DNA of 64,000 nucleotides from CALBPI01 sp038531945 (lineage in GTDB: Bacteria > Pseudomonadota > Gammaproteobacteria > Steroidobacterales > Woeseiaceae), in assembly GCA_038531945.1 (NCBI GenBank), contig JBCBBH010000001.1:310001-374000 (forward strand), written 5' to 3'. The position numbers were made by a program, and so were the translations under genes. Numbering within the stretch: the stretch's first letter is position 1; each line of letters starts with the position of its first letter. Of this stretch, positions 32,517 through 41,843 are shown piece by piece. The notes beneath the pieces are model-generated. The model saw only the letters and a program-made list of their open reading frames with translations. It did not search any database and had not been told where the DNA came from.

Positions 32517-35320
32517 ACTGGCGTCGTCAGTTCACGCAGCCGATCGCCGAAACTCTCTCGTAAACGCTGCCACTCGAGTTTGAACCACGGCGTCAGTGTA
32601 TCCGGTGCGTTGGCCAGCATGGCATCAACCGCTTCTGGAGAAACAAACCGCCAATCTGCAACCTCGGTCTTGTTGGGACGGACCGACCCGGTCAGGCGCC
32701 CGACGTACACAGAGCACAGTTCATGTTCACTGCCAAGCTCACCAAAGCTGGCCTGGTATTCGAACTTATAGAGAAATTCGAGCGCTGCGTCGCAACCTAG
32801 TTCCTGCTCCAGTCGGCGATGCACAGCGACGTCCATGGTTTCGCCGCGTCGCGGGTGTGAGCAGCAACTGTTCGACCAAAACCCGCCCCACAGCCTTTTG
32901 TCGTGGGAACGCTGTTGCAGCAACAACTCGCCTGCATCATTGAACACGAATAGTGAGAATGCCCGGTGCAAGGTGCCTTGCCCATTGTGCGCACCGGCTT
33001 TGCTGAGATAACCAATCGGTTCGTCATCGGCGTTCACAAGAATCAACTCCTCGCCTTCAAACGAGACAACGGAGTCGGGGTTTTGCGTCGCTGGAATGTC
33101 GATCACACGCGCCTCGAACCTTGCCTTGCGCAAAGCTTCCGCAACAACCGACGATGTCTCTGGCGTGCAGACTGCCACCACAGACCCGCCACCACCGGCA
33201 CCGGTGAGTTTCGCGCCCAAAGCGCCCGCATCTCGTGCCACGCTGAGCATTTGCTCAAGCTTCGGGTGGCTGACTCCAAGCGCGTTCAACAAACCCTGAT
33301 TGACATTCAACGCATCACCCAGCGCCTGACTGTCACCCGTCGCTAACGCATCCAGACACCGATCAACCTGCAAATCGATCTGATCGAATAGCTGGTCGAA
33401 AACACCCGGTTGGCGCTCACGGCGTTCTGCGACTCGGCCAACCAGTTCGGACGTGACGCCTTTGACGCCGCTGAACGCGATGACAAGCTGCAGCGGTTGA
33501 GCGATCCGTAAATCCCGCCAACGTTGCTCGGCGGTCGGCGCGAAGAGCAGCGGCTTGGCAAATGTCGAAAGCGTGTTATCAACGCCGGACGGCGTTCCGT
33601 GCGCCAACTTTTCGCACTCGAACGCGACCCGGTTCGTGTCATCATCACTGAGATCACGTTTCGCGATTTTTGACAGCGCCCGAATCAACACAACGGCCAG
33701 TGCTGCCGAACCACCCAGTCCGGCTGCGAAAGGAATTTGAGATGCGACTTCGATATGGCCTTTGGCGGGAGGCAGATCCAGTTGTCGGTTGATCGTCTCT
33801 ACCAGCATGCCGAGTGGACTACGAAGATCCGAATCATCGGCAGCATCAAATCTGAGCTGCCAGTCAGGCACATCGATCGTCAATGGTTCGCTGGACGCAT
33901 AGATCTCCGCGCGCAAAGCTCGCGGCATAGGTAAACCGAGTGCACGGCGACCGTAAACAACCGCGTGTTCACCCGCGAGAATAATCTTCGCAGCGCTACT
34001 GACCGAGCCTAAGCGTGACCGCGGCGCCGCCGCGGGCGTGCTCGCACGCATCACGTCAAGAAGCTCGCGTGCGCGCCAGGTTTTGACGACGCCTTCGGCC
34101 ACCATATCCGCAACGACCGTATCGACTTCGTGATCCCGCGCACCCGCTTGTATCGCCACGCTGCGAGCATGCAGCGCCATGTGACCGCGCTGGATACCAT
34201 CGGTCGCCAGCGCCTTGATCGCCGAAAAATTCTGCGCCAGACCGACGGCGCACGCTATCTCATCGAGCTCTCGCGCGGTTTCAACGCCGGCCAATCGGAG
34301 ACTGAGTTGCGCGACCGGGTTGACCCGAACAGACCCACCAACAATGCCGAGTTTGATCGGCAAACGCAGCGTTCCGACAAGATCGCCATTCGCGTCCGCC
34401 TGCCAGGAGGTGAGCGAACGATATTGACCATCGCGCGCAGCGTAGGCGTGCGCGCTCGCTTCAACAGCTCGCCAGTCGTTGCCGGTAGCGACGACCACGG
34501 CATCGATACCATTCATGATGCCCTTGTTGTGGGTCGTCGCCCGGTGCACATCCAATTCCGCGAACTCGTTTGCCGCCACGATACCGTCGCGTACGCGCGT
34601 CGCCGCATCTGGATCGGCATGCAGCGCGCTCAGCGGCACACGCATACGCGCCGTGACCAACGCGCGGTCTGCGAGATTCGACAGGATTCTCAAATGCGGT
34701 TGCCCGCCCGCAATCCGAGCGAGCAAGGGTGCGATTTGCTCACAAATCGTGTTGATCAGATTTGCGCCCATCGCATCGCAGGTATCGATAAGCAAGTGAA
34801 CGATCAGCATATGACCGCCATTGCTTCGTTCATGAAGATGCGCTTCAACGCCGCGTACACCGCCACCGCGCGCCGTCAGATTAGGGTGCACGTCATTCGC
34901 CGCCTCGAGAATTTCTTCCTGGGCTGCACGAATCGCCGCAAGACCCTCGTCTGGATCCTTAAGATCGAGCAGCTGCACCTGACCGATCATCAACGCCGGA
35001 TCGCTCTCAACCTGAAACCCGCCTGCGGCACGCGAAATCTTCGCTGCAGACGATAGCGCGGCTACGATCGACGGCTCTTCAACCACCATCGGCACAAGAC
35101 GATCGACGCCGTTAATTCGGAAATTCAGAGCCACGGCGAAGGGCAGGCCGGCAACCCCGATCACGTTCTCAATCAGATGCTCGGCCACATGACGATCCAG
35201 TGTGATATCGCCACTGGACAGCGCCGCAAAATCGGTTGTCGAAATCGCGCCGGATTCATGCAATTGAGACAAGCGTTCGCTCACCGCAAGTCGGTAGAAA
35301 CCGCTGAACACCGATGTCAT
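32507..35320 (-). CDS. Trifunctional fusion: HMG-CoA reductase / mevalonate kinase / isopentenyl-diphosphate isomerase
   Basis: A single frame of 937 aa from ATG 35320, which overlaps the upstream stop as ATGA. Residues 1-425 are class II HMG-CoA reductase: catalytic Glu in VVEEPSIVAALSSAAK (81-94), DAMGAN (182-187), Lys266 in THNKG, Asp273 in GIDAVVVATGNDWRA, His380 in GHMALHAR. Residues 438-740 are a GHMP-type mevalonate kinase: SAAKIILAGEHAVVYG (442-457), IPFAAGLGGSAAL (529-541), HGTPSGVDNT (574-583), KLTGAGGGGSV (704-714). Residues 756-935 are a type 1 (Nudix-fold) IPP isomerase: LWGGFWSNSCCSHP with Cys820, and Glu867 in EHELCSVYVG. All three sets of active-site residues look intact, with short linkers between. 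A frame joined by an error is unlikely, because all linkers are open and coding-like. Confidence 0.93.
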   Translation of the reverse strand: MTSVFSGFYRLAVSERLSQLHESGAISTTDFAALSSGDITLDRHVAEHLIENVIGVAGLPFAVALNFRINGVDRLVPMVVEEPSIVAALSSAAKISRAAGGFQVESDPALMIGQVQLLDLKDPDEGLAAIRAAQEEILEAANDVHPNLTARGGGVRGVEAHLHERSNGGHMLIVHLLIDTCDAMGANLINTICEQIAPLLARIAGGQPHLRILSNLADRALVTARMRVPLSALHADPDAATRVRDGIVAANEFAELDVHRATTHNKGIMNGIDAVVVATGNDWRAVEASAHAYAARDGQYRSLTSWQADANGDLVGTLRLPIKLGIVGGSVRVNPVAQLSLRLAGVETARELDEIACAVGLAQNFSAIKALATDGIQRGHMALHARSVAIQAGARDHEVDTVVADMVAEGVVKTWRARELLDVMRASTPAAAPRSRLGSVSSAAKIILAGEHAVVYGRRALGLPMPRALRAEIYASSEPLTIDVPDWQLRFDAADDSDLRSPLGMLVETINRQLDLPPAKGHIEVASQIPFAAGLGGSAALAVVLIRALSKIAKRDLSDDDTNRVAFECEKLAHGTPSGVDNTLSTFAKPLLFAPTAEQRWRDLRIAQPLQLVIAFSGVKGVTSELVGRVAERRERQPGVFDQLFDQIDLQVDRCLDALATGDSQALGDALNVNQGLLNALGVSHPKLEQMLSVARDAGALGAKLTGAGGGGSVVAVCTPETSSVVAEALRKARFEARVIDIPATQNPDSVVSFEGEELILVNADDEPIGYLSKAGAHNGQGTLHRAFSLFVFNDAGELLLQQRSHDKRLWGGFWSNSCCSHPRRGETMDVAVHRRLEQELGCDAALEFLYKFEYQASFGELGSEHELCSVYVGRLTGSVRPNKTEVADWRFVSPEAVDAMLANAPDTLTPWFKLEWQRLRESFGDRLRELTTPVQA

Positions 35321-36312
35321 TCGTCCGCCCCCATCACTCCATCTCCGCTTGGCTTTGCGTAGCCCACGCGCCAATTCGGCACTGAGAACCCCTGATCCAG
35401 CGCCTGCTCGCCAAATCTGCGCAACGCCTCTGGGTCATTTGCCATCGCGAAACCGACATCACCGCCACCAGCACCACAGGGTTTGTAGACCACACCACAA
35501 GCGTCTGCCAGCGGCAAAAGCTGCGCATGCCCGCCTTGCAGATACCCAAGATCGGCGGCCGCCGAAACTTCACGCATTGTGTCCAGGTAGCTCCGCATAC
35601 CATCAATTATCCCGCTGGTTCGTGCTTTCATCCAGTTTTCAGCGATCTCAAGGGCGAGTCGCGTCAATAACTGCACCATCGCAGCCGACCGATCATTCGA
35701 CTGCTGCCATTGGCGAAACCGTCCGATCCGGCCGGGTGTCGAAACTGACCTTGGCGCAACAACAGGTTGAATATGCAACCCGGTCGGCCAAACCATTGGG
35801 CGAAACTGCTCACCCGGCTCAAAGCGAACAACGCCACCCTGCGCAACGGCGTGAGTATCCGCTCCACTGCCGACCCCACCCTGAAATTCGCGATGCGCCG
35901 CAGCGATTCGAGCGATTGTTGTCGGCTGTAGATCACCCGCCAGCATTGCGCCCACAGCAACGGCTACCGCGGCGCTGGAGCCCAGACCCAGCTTCCGCTG
36001 ACGGTCGAATAAAGCTTGAGAATCCACGCTCAGCGAAACGAGTTCCGGCGATGGAAAGGCGCGCATCAGTACATCGATCAGGCGAGGAGGATCGGCCTCG
36101 ACCCATTCCGGTTTGTTCTCGCACCAACGCCAGCGCCAATCCGACTCGGTATCCGCGAGAATCCGCAGCCGACCTTCGTCGGCGTCGCCGAACACCCCAG
36201 TCACTCGAACCTCGCGATCCACGCAAGCCATGACTGCTGGCGCACCGTCCAGAACTGCGTACTCACCGCTCAGCATGAGTTTGCCCGGAACGACGATACT
36301 GCGTTGCTGCAT
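35317..36312 (-). CDS. mvaK2: Phosphomevalonate kinase (GHMP family)
   Basis: ATP-dependent phosphorylation of mevalonate 5-phosphate. 331 aa from ATG 36312, which overlaps the mvaD stop as TGATG. GHMP motifs are VVPGKLMLSGEYAVLDGAPAVM at the N-terminus, KLGLGSSAAVAVAVGAML in the ATP loop, and CGAGGGDVGFA near the C-terminus. The GEYAVL variant and the position between mvaD and the mevalonate kinase fusion favour phosphomevalonate over mevalonate as substrate. Confidence 0.88.
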   Translation of the reverse strand: MQQRSIVVPGKLMLSGEYAVLDGAPAVMACVDREVRVTGVFGDADEGRLRILADTESDWRWRWCENKPEWVEADPPRLIDVLMRAFPSPELVSLSVDSQALFDRQRKLGLGSSAAVAVAVGAMLAGDLQPTTIARIAAAHREFQGGVGSGADTHAVAQGGVVRFEPGEQFRPMVWPTGLHIQPVVAPRSVSTPGRIGRFRQWQQSNDRSAAMVQLLTRLALEIAENWMKARTSGIIDGMRSYLDTMREVSAAADLGYLQGGHAQLLPLADACGVVYKPCGAGGGDVGFAMANDPEALRRFGEQALDQGFSVPNWRVGYAKPSGDGVMGADE

Positions 36313-37292
36313 CAGTCTTGCAACGGCGCCGCACCTTCGCCGAGTCTGGATCGAATCGTACGTTTTACACCGGGTAACGACTCGACCAGTGCAGCGATCT
36401 GATCCGCCCGGTCGGCCAGCGTCAGGACCTTCACCTGCGGACCTGCATCCATGGTGCAGCAAACGGGATGCCCGGCGCGGCGCTGTGATTGAACCGCATG
36501 GATGACGCCGAGGCTGGCAGGCAACCAGTACAAGATCGGCGGGCGGGCGCTCATCATGACCGCGTGCATCTTGAGATAGCTGTGCTCTGTCACCGCTGCC
36601 AATGCGTCGAAGTCGCGCCGTGTGACTGCGTCAGTGGCGGCATCCAAATCGTCCGAATGACTGGAAAGCCAGGCCGGATAGAACGGCGACGTTGCGCGCG
36701 TGCGTTCCATGCCTTCAGTCGAGCCGATCGTTTTCGGCCCTTCTTCGATTACAGCGACAATCACCTCGAGCGACCAGGCGTTGCTATCACAAAGCTGCGT
36801 CAACGTGATGTCAGGCTCGCTATCATTCGGCGCATCCAGACGCACGATGCCACTATACAAACTGCGGGCAGCAGATCCTGAACCGGCACCGGCGATCTGG
36901 GCAAGACGGTGCGTCGAGTGCCCGGCGCCGAGTAGTTCGTTCACTGCTACCACAACCGCGGCGAACCCGGACGCTGACGAGGCTAGTCCGGCTGCGGTTG
37001 GAAAATCGTTGTGCGTATCGACAGTCAGTGGAGAGCGATTCGGAAACTCTCGATCGAGAAACTCGAACATTCGCCTGGCAGCGGTGCCGTCCGCCTGCTT
37101 GCCGAGTCGCAACGTATCCGTCTCACTGCGCCGAACTGTCGTGGTTGTGGACAATCCGCCTAGCGTCAGGGACAGCGACCCCGTTGCAGGCAAATTACGT
37201 GCGGTGTCGGATTTACCCCAGTACTTCACCAGCGCGATGTTCGGATGCGCACGAACCGTGACCTGATCATTTTGGCGTGCAGGATCTGTCAA
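36312..37292 (-). CDS. mvaD: Diphosphomevalonate decarboxylase
   Basis: Converts mevalonate 5-diphosphate to isopentenyl diphosphate. 326 aa with HPNIALVKYWGKSD, LPATGSLSLTL, the ATP loop FPTAAGLASSASGFAA and GSGSAARSLYSGIVR, all diagnostic of this decarboxylase rather than other GHMP enzymes. The start is TTG 37292; no ATG or GTG is available in frame at the expected N-terminus. It is the first gene of the minus-strand operon and divergent from the prenyl synthase gene. Confidence 0.92.
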   Translation of the reverse strand: MTDPARQNDQVTVRAHPNIALVKYWGKSDTARNLPATGSLSLTLGGLSTTTTVRRSETDTLRLGKQADGTAARRMFEFLDREFPNRSPLTVDTHNDFPTAAGLASSASGFAAVVVAVNELLGAGHSTHRLAQIAGAGSGSAARSLYSGIVRLDAPNDSEPDITLTQLCDSNAWSLEVIVAVIEEGPKTIGSTEGMERTRATSPFYPAWLSSHSDDLDAATDAVTRRDFDALAAVTEHSYLKMHAVMMSARPPILYWLPASLGVIHAVQSQRRAGHPVCCTMDAGPQVKVLTLADRADQIAALVESLPGVKRTIRSRLGEGAAPLQD

Positions 37293-37345
37293 ATCAGAGT
37301 CCGCACGCGCACAATAGTGGTTGTCATCAATGAGTGTTCCGCGCC

Positions 37346-38233
37346 GTGTCTTTTGAAGCTGCTATCCAAGATTATATCGCTCGCGTCGATCGGGCGCTCG
37401 CAGACGCGCTACCCAGCGCTGAAACGCAACCTGTCACGCTGCATGAGGCGATGCGCTATGCAACCTTGAACGGCGGCAAACGAATCCGACCGCTATTGGT
37501 CTACGCGACGGGGGAAGTCCTCGGAATCACAGATGACGCATCACTCGACGATGCCGCTGTCGCGGTTGAGCTGATTCATGCGTTCTCATTGGTTCACGAT
37601 GACCTGCCGGCGATGGACGATGACGATCTCAGACGCGGCAGGCCGACTGTACACCGCCAGTTCGATGAAGCGACGGCAATTCTGGCGGCCGATGCGCTGC
37701 AACCGCTCGCATTTGAAACCCTGGCGCGTGGCCGGACTACCGCTACATCGGCCAGGCTGACAATGGTTCGACTGTTGGCTGAGGCTTGCGGCTCACTGGG
37801 AATGACCGGTGGCCAGGCAATCGATATCGAATCCGAAGGCAAACAAATCGACGGTGACCTGTTGCGTCAGATGTTCAATCAGAAAACCGGCGCGCTGATC
37901 CGTGCCTCAGTCCTGATGCCACTGACCTTGTCCAGCGCCGCCAACGATGACGAGTCGGCGGCGCTCCGGAAATTTTCAGAGAACCTCGGCCTCGCCTTTC
38001 AGATCCGCGATGACATTCTCGACATCGAGGGTGAAACCGAGGTGATCGGCAAACCCGCCGGGTCGGATCTCGCGCACGACAAAGCGACCTGGCCTGCTAT
38101 TTTCGGCCTGCAACAGGCCAAAACGGATTGCGAACGGCTCTACGAGGAAGGTTTGAGCCTGCTTGAACCTTTCGGTCCCAGAGCCGAGCCGCTCGCAGTG
38201 CTGGCACGACGGATCGTGCAGCGAATCGACTGA
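37346..38233 (+). CDS. ispA: Polyprenyl diphosphate synthase (farnesyl/geranylgeranyl type, IspA-like)
   Basis: Head-to-tail condensation of IPP with allylic diphosphates. 295 aa. First aspartate-rich motif DDLPAMDDDDLRRGRPT, second motif QIRDDILDIEG, plus NGGKRIRPLL and GGQAIDIESEG. Residues upstream of the first motif (IHAFSLVHDD) resemble bacterial short-chain synthases (C15, possibly C20). The start is GTG 37346 or GTG 37334. It is divergent from mvaD by about 50 bases and uses the product of that operon. dinB follows after five bases. Confidence 0.9.
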   Translation: MSFEAAIQDYIARVDRALADALPSAETQPVTLHEAMRYATLNGGKRIRPLLVYATGEVLGITDDASLDDAAVAVELIHAFSLVHDDLPAMDDDDLRRGRPTVHRQFDEATAILAADALQPLAFETLARGRTTATSARLTMVRLLAEACGSLGMTGGQAIDIESEGKQIDGDLLRQMFNQKTGALIRASVLMPLTLSSAANDDESAALRKFSENLGLAFQIRDDILDIEGETEVIGKPAGSDLAHDKATWPAIFGLQQAKTDCERLYEEGLSLLEPFGPRAEPLAVLARRIVQRID

Positions 38234-38238
38234 CGCCA

Positions 38239-39423
38239 ATGACCGAACGCGCGATCCTGCACGTCGACATGGACGCGTTTTTCGCGAGCGTCGAACAGCG
38301 CGACGAGCCCGACTATCGCGGCAAACCACTGCTGGTCGGCGGCACCGGCGGGCGCGGTGTTGTGGCGGCGGCGAGCTACGAGGCGCGCGTGTTTGGCGTG
38401 CATTCAGCCATGCCCATGCGTGAGGCCTTGCGGCGTTGCCCCTCGGCCATTTGTGTGCGCCCGAGGATGGAACGCTACAAGGCTGTTTCGCAGCAGGTGT
38501 TCCAGATTTTTCGGGAATTTACGCCGCTGGTGGAAGGACTTTCGGTGGATGAAGCGTTTTTGGATGTCAGCGCCAGTCAGAAGTTACACGGCGCACCCGT
38601 GGACATCGCGAAGGGCATCAAATCGCGAATCCTGGATCGCACCGAGCTGACCGCTTCGGTCGGCGTGGCTGCCAATAAGCTCGTCGCGAAAATCGCTTCG
38701 GATCTGGATAAGCCCGACGGTCTGACCGTGATCTCTGCCGAGGACGCTGAACGGCGCCTCGCAAGCCTTCCCGCCCGCGTATTGCCCGGTATTGGGCGCC
38801 GCAAGCAACACGAGCTCGACACGGAAAACCTCCACACCCTCGGCGACCTGCAAACGGCAGACGACGCCACGCTGTACCGCTTGTTCGGACGTTATGCGCT
38901 TCGTGTTCGTGAGCGTGCGCTCGGCAAGGATGATCGCGAGGTTGTGCCGTTTCGGGATGAGAAATCCGTGAGTAGCGAACGAACGTTTGACGAGGACCTC
39001 AAATCGACGGAATCCATTCAGCACGCGTTGAGCTCGCTGGCAGATCGCACCGCCGCCCGACTGCGCTCGAAGGCGCTGAAGGCGGGCGTCATCCAGGTGA
39101 AAATTCGTCAAAGCGATTTCCGTACGTTCACTCGTCAAATCCGGGTCCGACCCGCAACCAACCAACAGCAGCAAATCTATGACTGCGCGTTGGACTTGCT
39201 GCGCGAATGGCGCGCCGCCCACCCCGAGCAAGCGATCCGACTTCTCGGCGTCGGTGGGCATCAGCTCAGCGTCGAGCAGCAACTGGATCTGTTCTCCGCT
39301 GACCAGAGCGTCAGCCCCAAGCCGGTGGATAGCGCCGTCGATGAGATCCGCGAACGGTTCAGCGAACTCGGTAGCGCCGCCTTGCGCAGCGCGCGCACGC
39401 TCGACAAAGACGACCAGGATTAG
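38239..39423 (+). CDS. dinB: DNA polymerase IV (Y family)
   Basis: Translesion polymerase, 394 aa. Catalytic acidic residues lie in HVDMDAFFASVEQ and LSVDEAFLDVS. VGVAANKLVAKIASDLDKPDG and the HhH stretch LPGIGRRKQHEL follow, then the little-finger domain. QLDLF near residue 352 is a sliding-clamp-binding motif; an unusual tail of about 40 residues follows it. No LexA box is evident upstream, where ispA ends five bases before the ATG. Confidence 0.94.
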   Translation: MTERAILHVDMDAFFASVEQRDEPDYRGKPLLVGGTGGRGVVAAASYEARVFGVHSAMPMREALRRCPSAICVRPRMERYKAVSQQVFQIFREFTPLVEGLSVDEAFLDVSASQKLHGAPVDIAKGIKSRILDRTELTASVGVAANKLVAKIASDLDKPDGLTVISAEDAERRLASLPARVLPGIGRRKQHELDTENLHTLGDLQTADDATLYRLFGRYALRVRERALGKDDREVVPFRDEKSVSSERTFDEDLKSTESIQHALSSLADRTAARLRSKALKAGVIQVKIRQSDFRTFTRQIRVRPATNQQQQIYDCALDLLREWRAAHPEQAIRLLGVGGHQLSVEQQLDLFSADQSVSPKPVDSAVDEIRERFSELGSAALRSARTLDKDDQD

Positions 39424-39459
39424 ATCGAAAGCCACGCCGACGGGTAATATAGAGCGGCT

Positions 39460-41145
39460 ATGTACCTCGAATTCTTCGGGCTGGAAGAGCGGCCATTTAA
39501 CATCACGCCGGATCCGCGCTATCTGTTCATGAGTGCGCGACACGCGGAAGCGCTCGCACATCTCGTGTACGGCGTCACCGAAAGCGACGGTTTCATCGTG
39601 CTGACCGGCGAGGTTGGCACCGGCAAGACCACACTGGTGCGCAGTCTGCTGCAACAGATGCCCGAAGAGGCGGACGTTGCGCTGGTGCTGAACCCACAAC
39701 TGACCGCGCTCGAGTTCCTCGCCGCGATTTGCCGCGAACTCGAAATCGACCGGCCGGACGACACGAGCAGTTGCAGGGCTTACATCGAAGTGCTGAATAC
39801 GTACCTGCTCGACGCTCATTCCCGCGACCGTCGAACCATCGCTGTCGTGGATGAGGCACAAAACCTGTCCGCCGAGGTCCTCGAACAGATCCGGCTACTG
39901 ACCAACCTTGAAACCACGCGTAACAAGCTGCTGCAAATCGTCTTGATCGGGCAACCTGAACTGCGCGAACTGCTCGACCGACAAGACCTTCGTCAGCTAT
40001 CGCAAAGAATCACGGCCCGTTATCACCTGCAGCCGCTGGACCCGCGTGAAGCTGCGCAGTATCTGGAACACCGATTAAAAGTCGCGGGCGCGGTTCGCGA
40101 GATCTTCTCGACAAGAGCGATGGCCCGGATCCACCAACTCGCCTCCGGCATCCCCAGGCTGATGAATCTGATCGCAGATCGAGCATTGCTTGGCGCCTGG
40201 AGTCGCGAGCAGCGCAAGATTGATCGAAGCATGATCGACACCGCAGCCAATGAAGTGCTCGGGCGACCACCCACGAAGCGCGTGGGCATTGGAGGCTGGT
40301 TGCTCGGTATCGCGGCGCTGATCATGCTCGCGCTGACAGCCACCCTGGTCATGCGCGATCTGACGGACGCGACCCGCAATCCGGTTGAGGTCAGCGCTAC
40401 GGGATCGATCGCACGCGAGCCTTCGCCGCCTACCGAGGCACCCGTTGATCTGCAGACCGCAGCGCTCGACGCACCACCAGACACACCCCAGTTAGCCGAC
40501 TGGCTGGAGCAGCACGCGGAACAAACCGGCACACAGGATGCTTTTGCCGCACTGTTCGACGCCTGGCGCCTGCCGCTCACCCGCAACGGGCCGTCAGCAT
40601 GCGAGCAGGCGAGTGCCAGCGGCCTGCGTTGCTACGCAGACTCCAGCGCATTTTTGCCACTGGTTTCACTGGACCGTCCTGCGATCGTCAATCTGGTCCT
40701 CGACAACGGCGTCGAACATCAGGTGGTCCTCAGGGGCTGGGATGGCTCGAAGGTCAGTTTGAGCGCACCGAGCACCGACATTTCGGTGGCAGCCGGTGAG
40801 TTCTCTCGGTTCTGGTATGGCGAATTCCTGCTGTTATGGCAGCCACCACCGTCCAGCCCGAATAGCGCTTTGGCGCCGGGCATGCGTGGACCGGCTGTTT
40901 TGTGGCTGCGGCGCAGCCTTGCCAGTATCGTCGGCGCGCCGATACCGCCGATGGACTCCGACCGTTACGACAACGGGTTGGAGACCCAGGTCCGCGCCTA
41001 TCAGGCCAGTCGCCGACTCAAGGTCGATGGACTGGTCGGCGAGCGAACTCAAATGATGATCAATGCGGAGGTGGGTCAGCCTGGCGTACCCAAACTGCGC
41101 GACACGGTCGACGCTGCAACATTGGCGAATCGGGAGACTCAATAA
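39460..41145 (+). CDS. gspA: GspA/ExeA: AAA ATPase with peptidoglycan-binding domain
   Basis: 561 aa. The cytoplasmic ExeA-type ATPase domain has the N-terminus MYLEFFGLEERPFNITPDPRYLF, Walker A GEVGTGKTT, Walker B IAVVDEAQNLS, and SGIPRLMNLIADRALL. One TM follows (GGWLLGIAALIMLALTATLVM, about 278-298), then a periplasmic part ending in a peptidoglycan-binding fold (LRRSLASIVGAP, VRAYQASRRLKVDGLVGERTQMM). With GspB it helps insert the type II secretion secretin through the wall. Other gsp genes are not in the window. Confidence 0.9.
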   Translation: MYLEFFGLEERPFNITPDPRYLFMSARHAEALAHLVYGVTESDGFIVLTGEVGTGKTTLVRSLLQQMPEEADVALVLNPQLTALEFLAAICRELEIDRPDDTSSCRAYIEVLNTYLLDAHSRDRRTIAVVDEAQNLSAEVLEQIRLLTNLETTRNKLLQIVLIGQPELRELLDRQDLRQLSQRITARYHLQPLDPREAAQYLEHRLKVAGAVREIFSTRAMARIHQLASGIPRLMNLIADRALLGAWSREQRKIDRSMIDTAANEVLGRPPTKRVGIGGWLLGIAALIMLALTATLVMRDLTDATRNPVEVSATGSIAREPSPPTEAPVDLQTAALDAPPDTPQLADWLEQHAEQTGTQDAFAALFDAWRLPLTRNGPSACEQASASGLRCYADSSAFLPLVSLDRPAIVNLVLDNGVEHQVVLRGWDGSKVSLSAPSTDISVAAGEFSRFWYGEFLLLWQPPPSSPNSALAPGMRGPAVLWLRRSLASIVGAPIPPMDSDRYDNGLETQVRAYQASRRLKVDGLVGERTQMMINAEVGQPGVPKLRDTVDAATLANRETQ

Positions 41146-41807
41146 TGTCCTTGATTCTTGACGCTTTAAAGAAATCGGATGCCGAGCGCAGTCGTCGTCG
41201 TGCACCTGAGGCGGCCGCTGGCCTGACGCCAGTGGCAGATCGTGGTTCTCGTCGTTGGGGAATCCCGGTCGCCATTCTGTTGATCATCAACGCAATCGGC
41301 ATCGGCTGGTTGGTCGGTCGCTCGATGAACGAAACCACCCCGGTTGTGAACTCGCAGCCCAACCCCGTCGATACAACCGCCGGGGTGCCGGCAGCTGATA
41401 CGGTCCGCCCGACTCCGCTACGCGAATATCCAGCACGAAATACTCGAATCGAACGTCTATCCGATCAGACCGTATCCGCGGAGCGGAGCGAAAGTGCATC
41501 CGAGCCGACTCGTGCGGTCGAACCCATCGAGGTAAACAACACGCCAGTGGCAGATGCGCCGCCCGTTATTGTCGAGACTGAACAGACCTACGCCAATTAT
41601 TCGGCGCAGACCGGAAACTCCTTTGGAGATTTGTCGATCAGCTTGCACGTGTATGATCCTGACCCTCGCCGACGCTTTGCGTTCGTCGATGGCAGAAAGG
41701 TTATCGAAGGCGACAGATTGGCGAACAACTTGAGAGTGGCCGAAATCACACCGGCCGGGGTCGTGTTTGGTCACGCCGGCAATCGATTTCTGGTTCCGCG
41801 AGACTAG
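41145..41807 (+). CDS. gspB: GspB/ExeB-type secretion assembly protein
   Basis: 220 aa from ATG 41145, overlapping the gspA stop as TAATG. The hallmark N-terminus MSLILDALKKSDAERSRRR is followed by one TM (IPVAILLIINAIGIGWLVG), a Pro/Thr-rich linker and the C-terminal domain (LSISLHVYDPDPRRRFAFVDGRKVIEGD, VVFGHAGNRFLVPRD). It partners GspA in the inner membrane. Confidence 0.9.
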   Translation: MSLILDALKKSDAERSRRRAPEAAAGLTPVADRGSRRWGIPVAILLIINAIGIGWLVGRSMNETTPVVNSQPNPVDTTAGVPAADTVRPTPLREYPARNTRIERLSDQTVSAERSESASEPTRAVEPIEVNNTPVADAPPVIVETEQTYANYSAQTGNSFGDLSISLHVYDPDPRRRFAFVDGRKVIEGDRLANNLRVAEITPAGVVFGHAGNRFLVPRD

Positions 41808-41843
41808 TGGGAACCGCCTAACTTACAAACGGATGAGCAATCG

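Noticed and set aside
34130..35056. 308-codon plus-strand frame opposite the HMG-CoA reductase domain
   Set aside because: It lies wholly inside the fusion gene on the other strand, is very Arg/His/Gln-rich, and has no ribosome site.
38584..39861. 425-codon open frame on the minus strand opposite dinB/gspA
   Set aside because: It is antisense to two well-supported genes, has no recognisable domain, and its composition is that of a complementary frame of GC-rich coding DNA.
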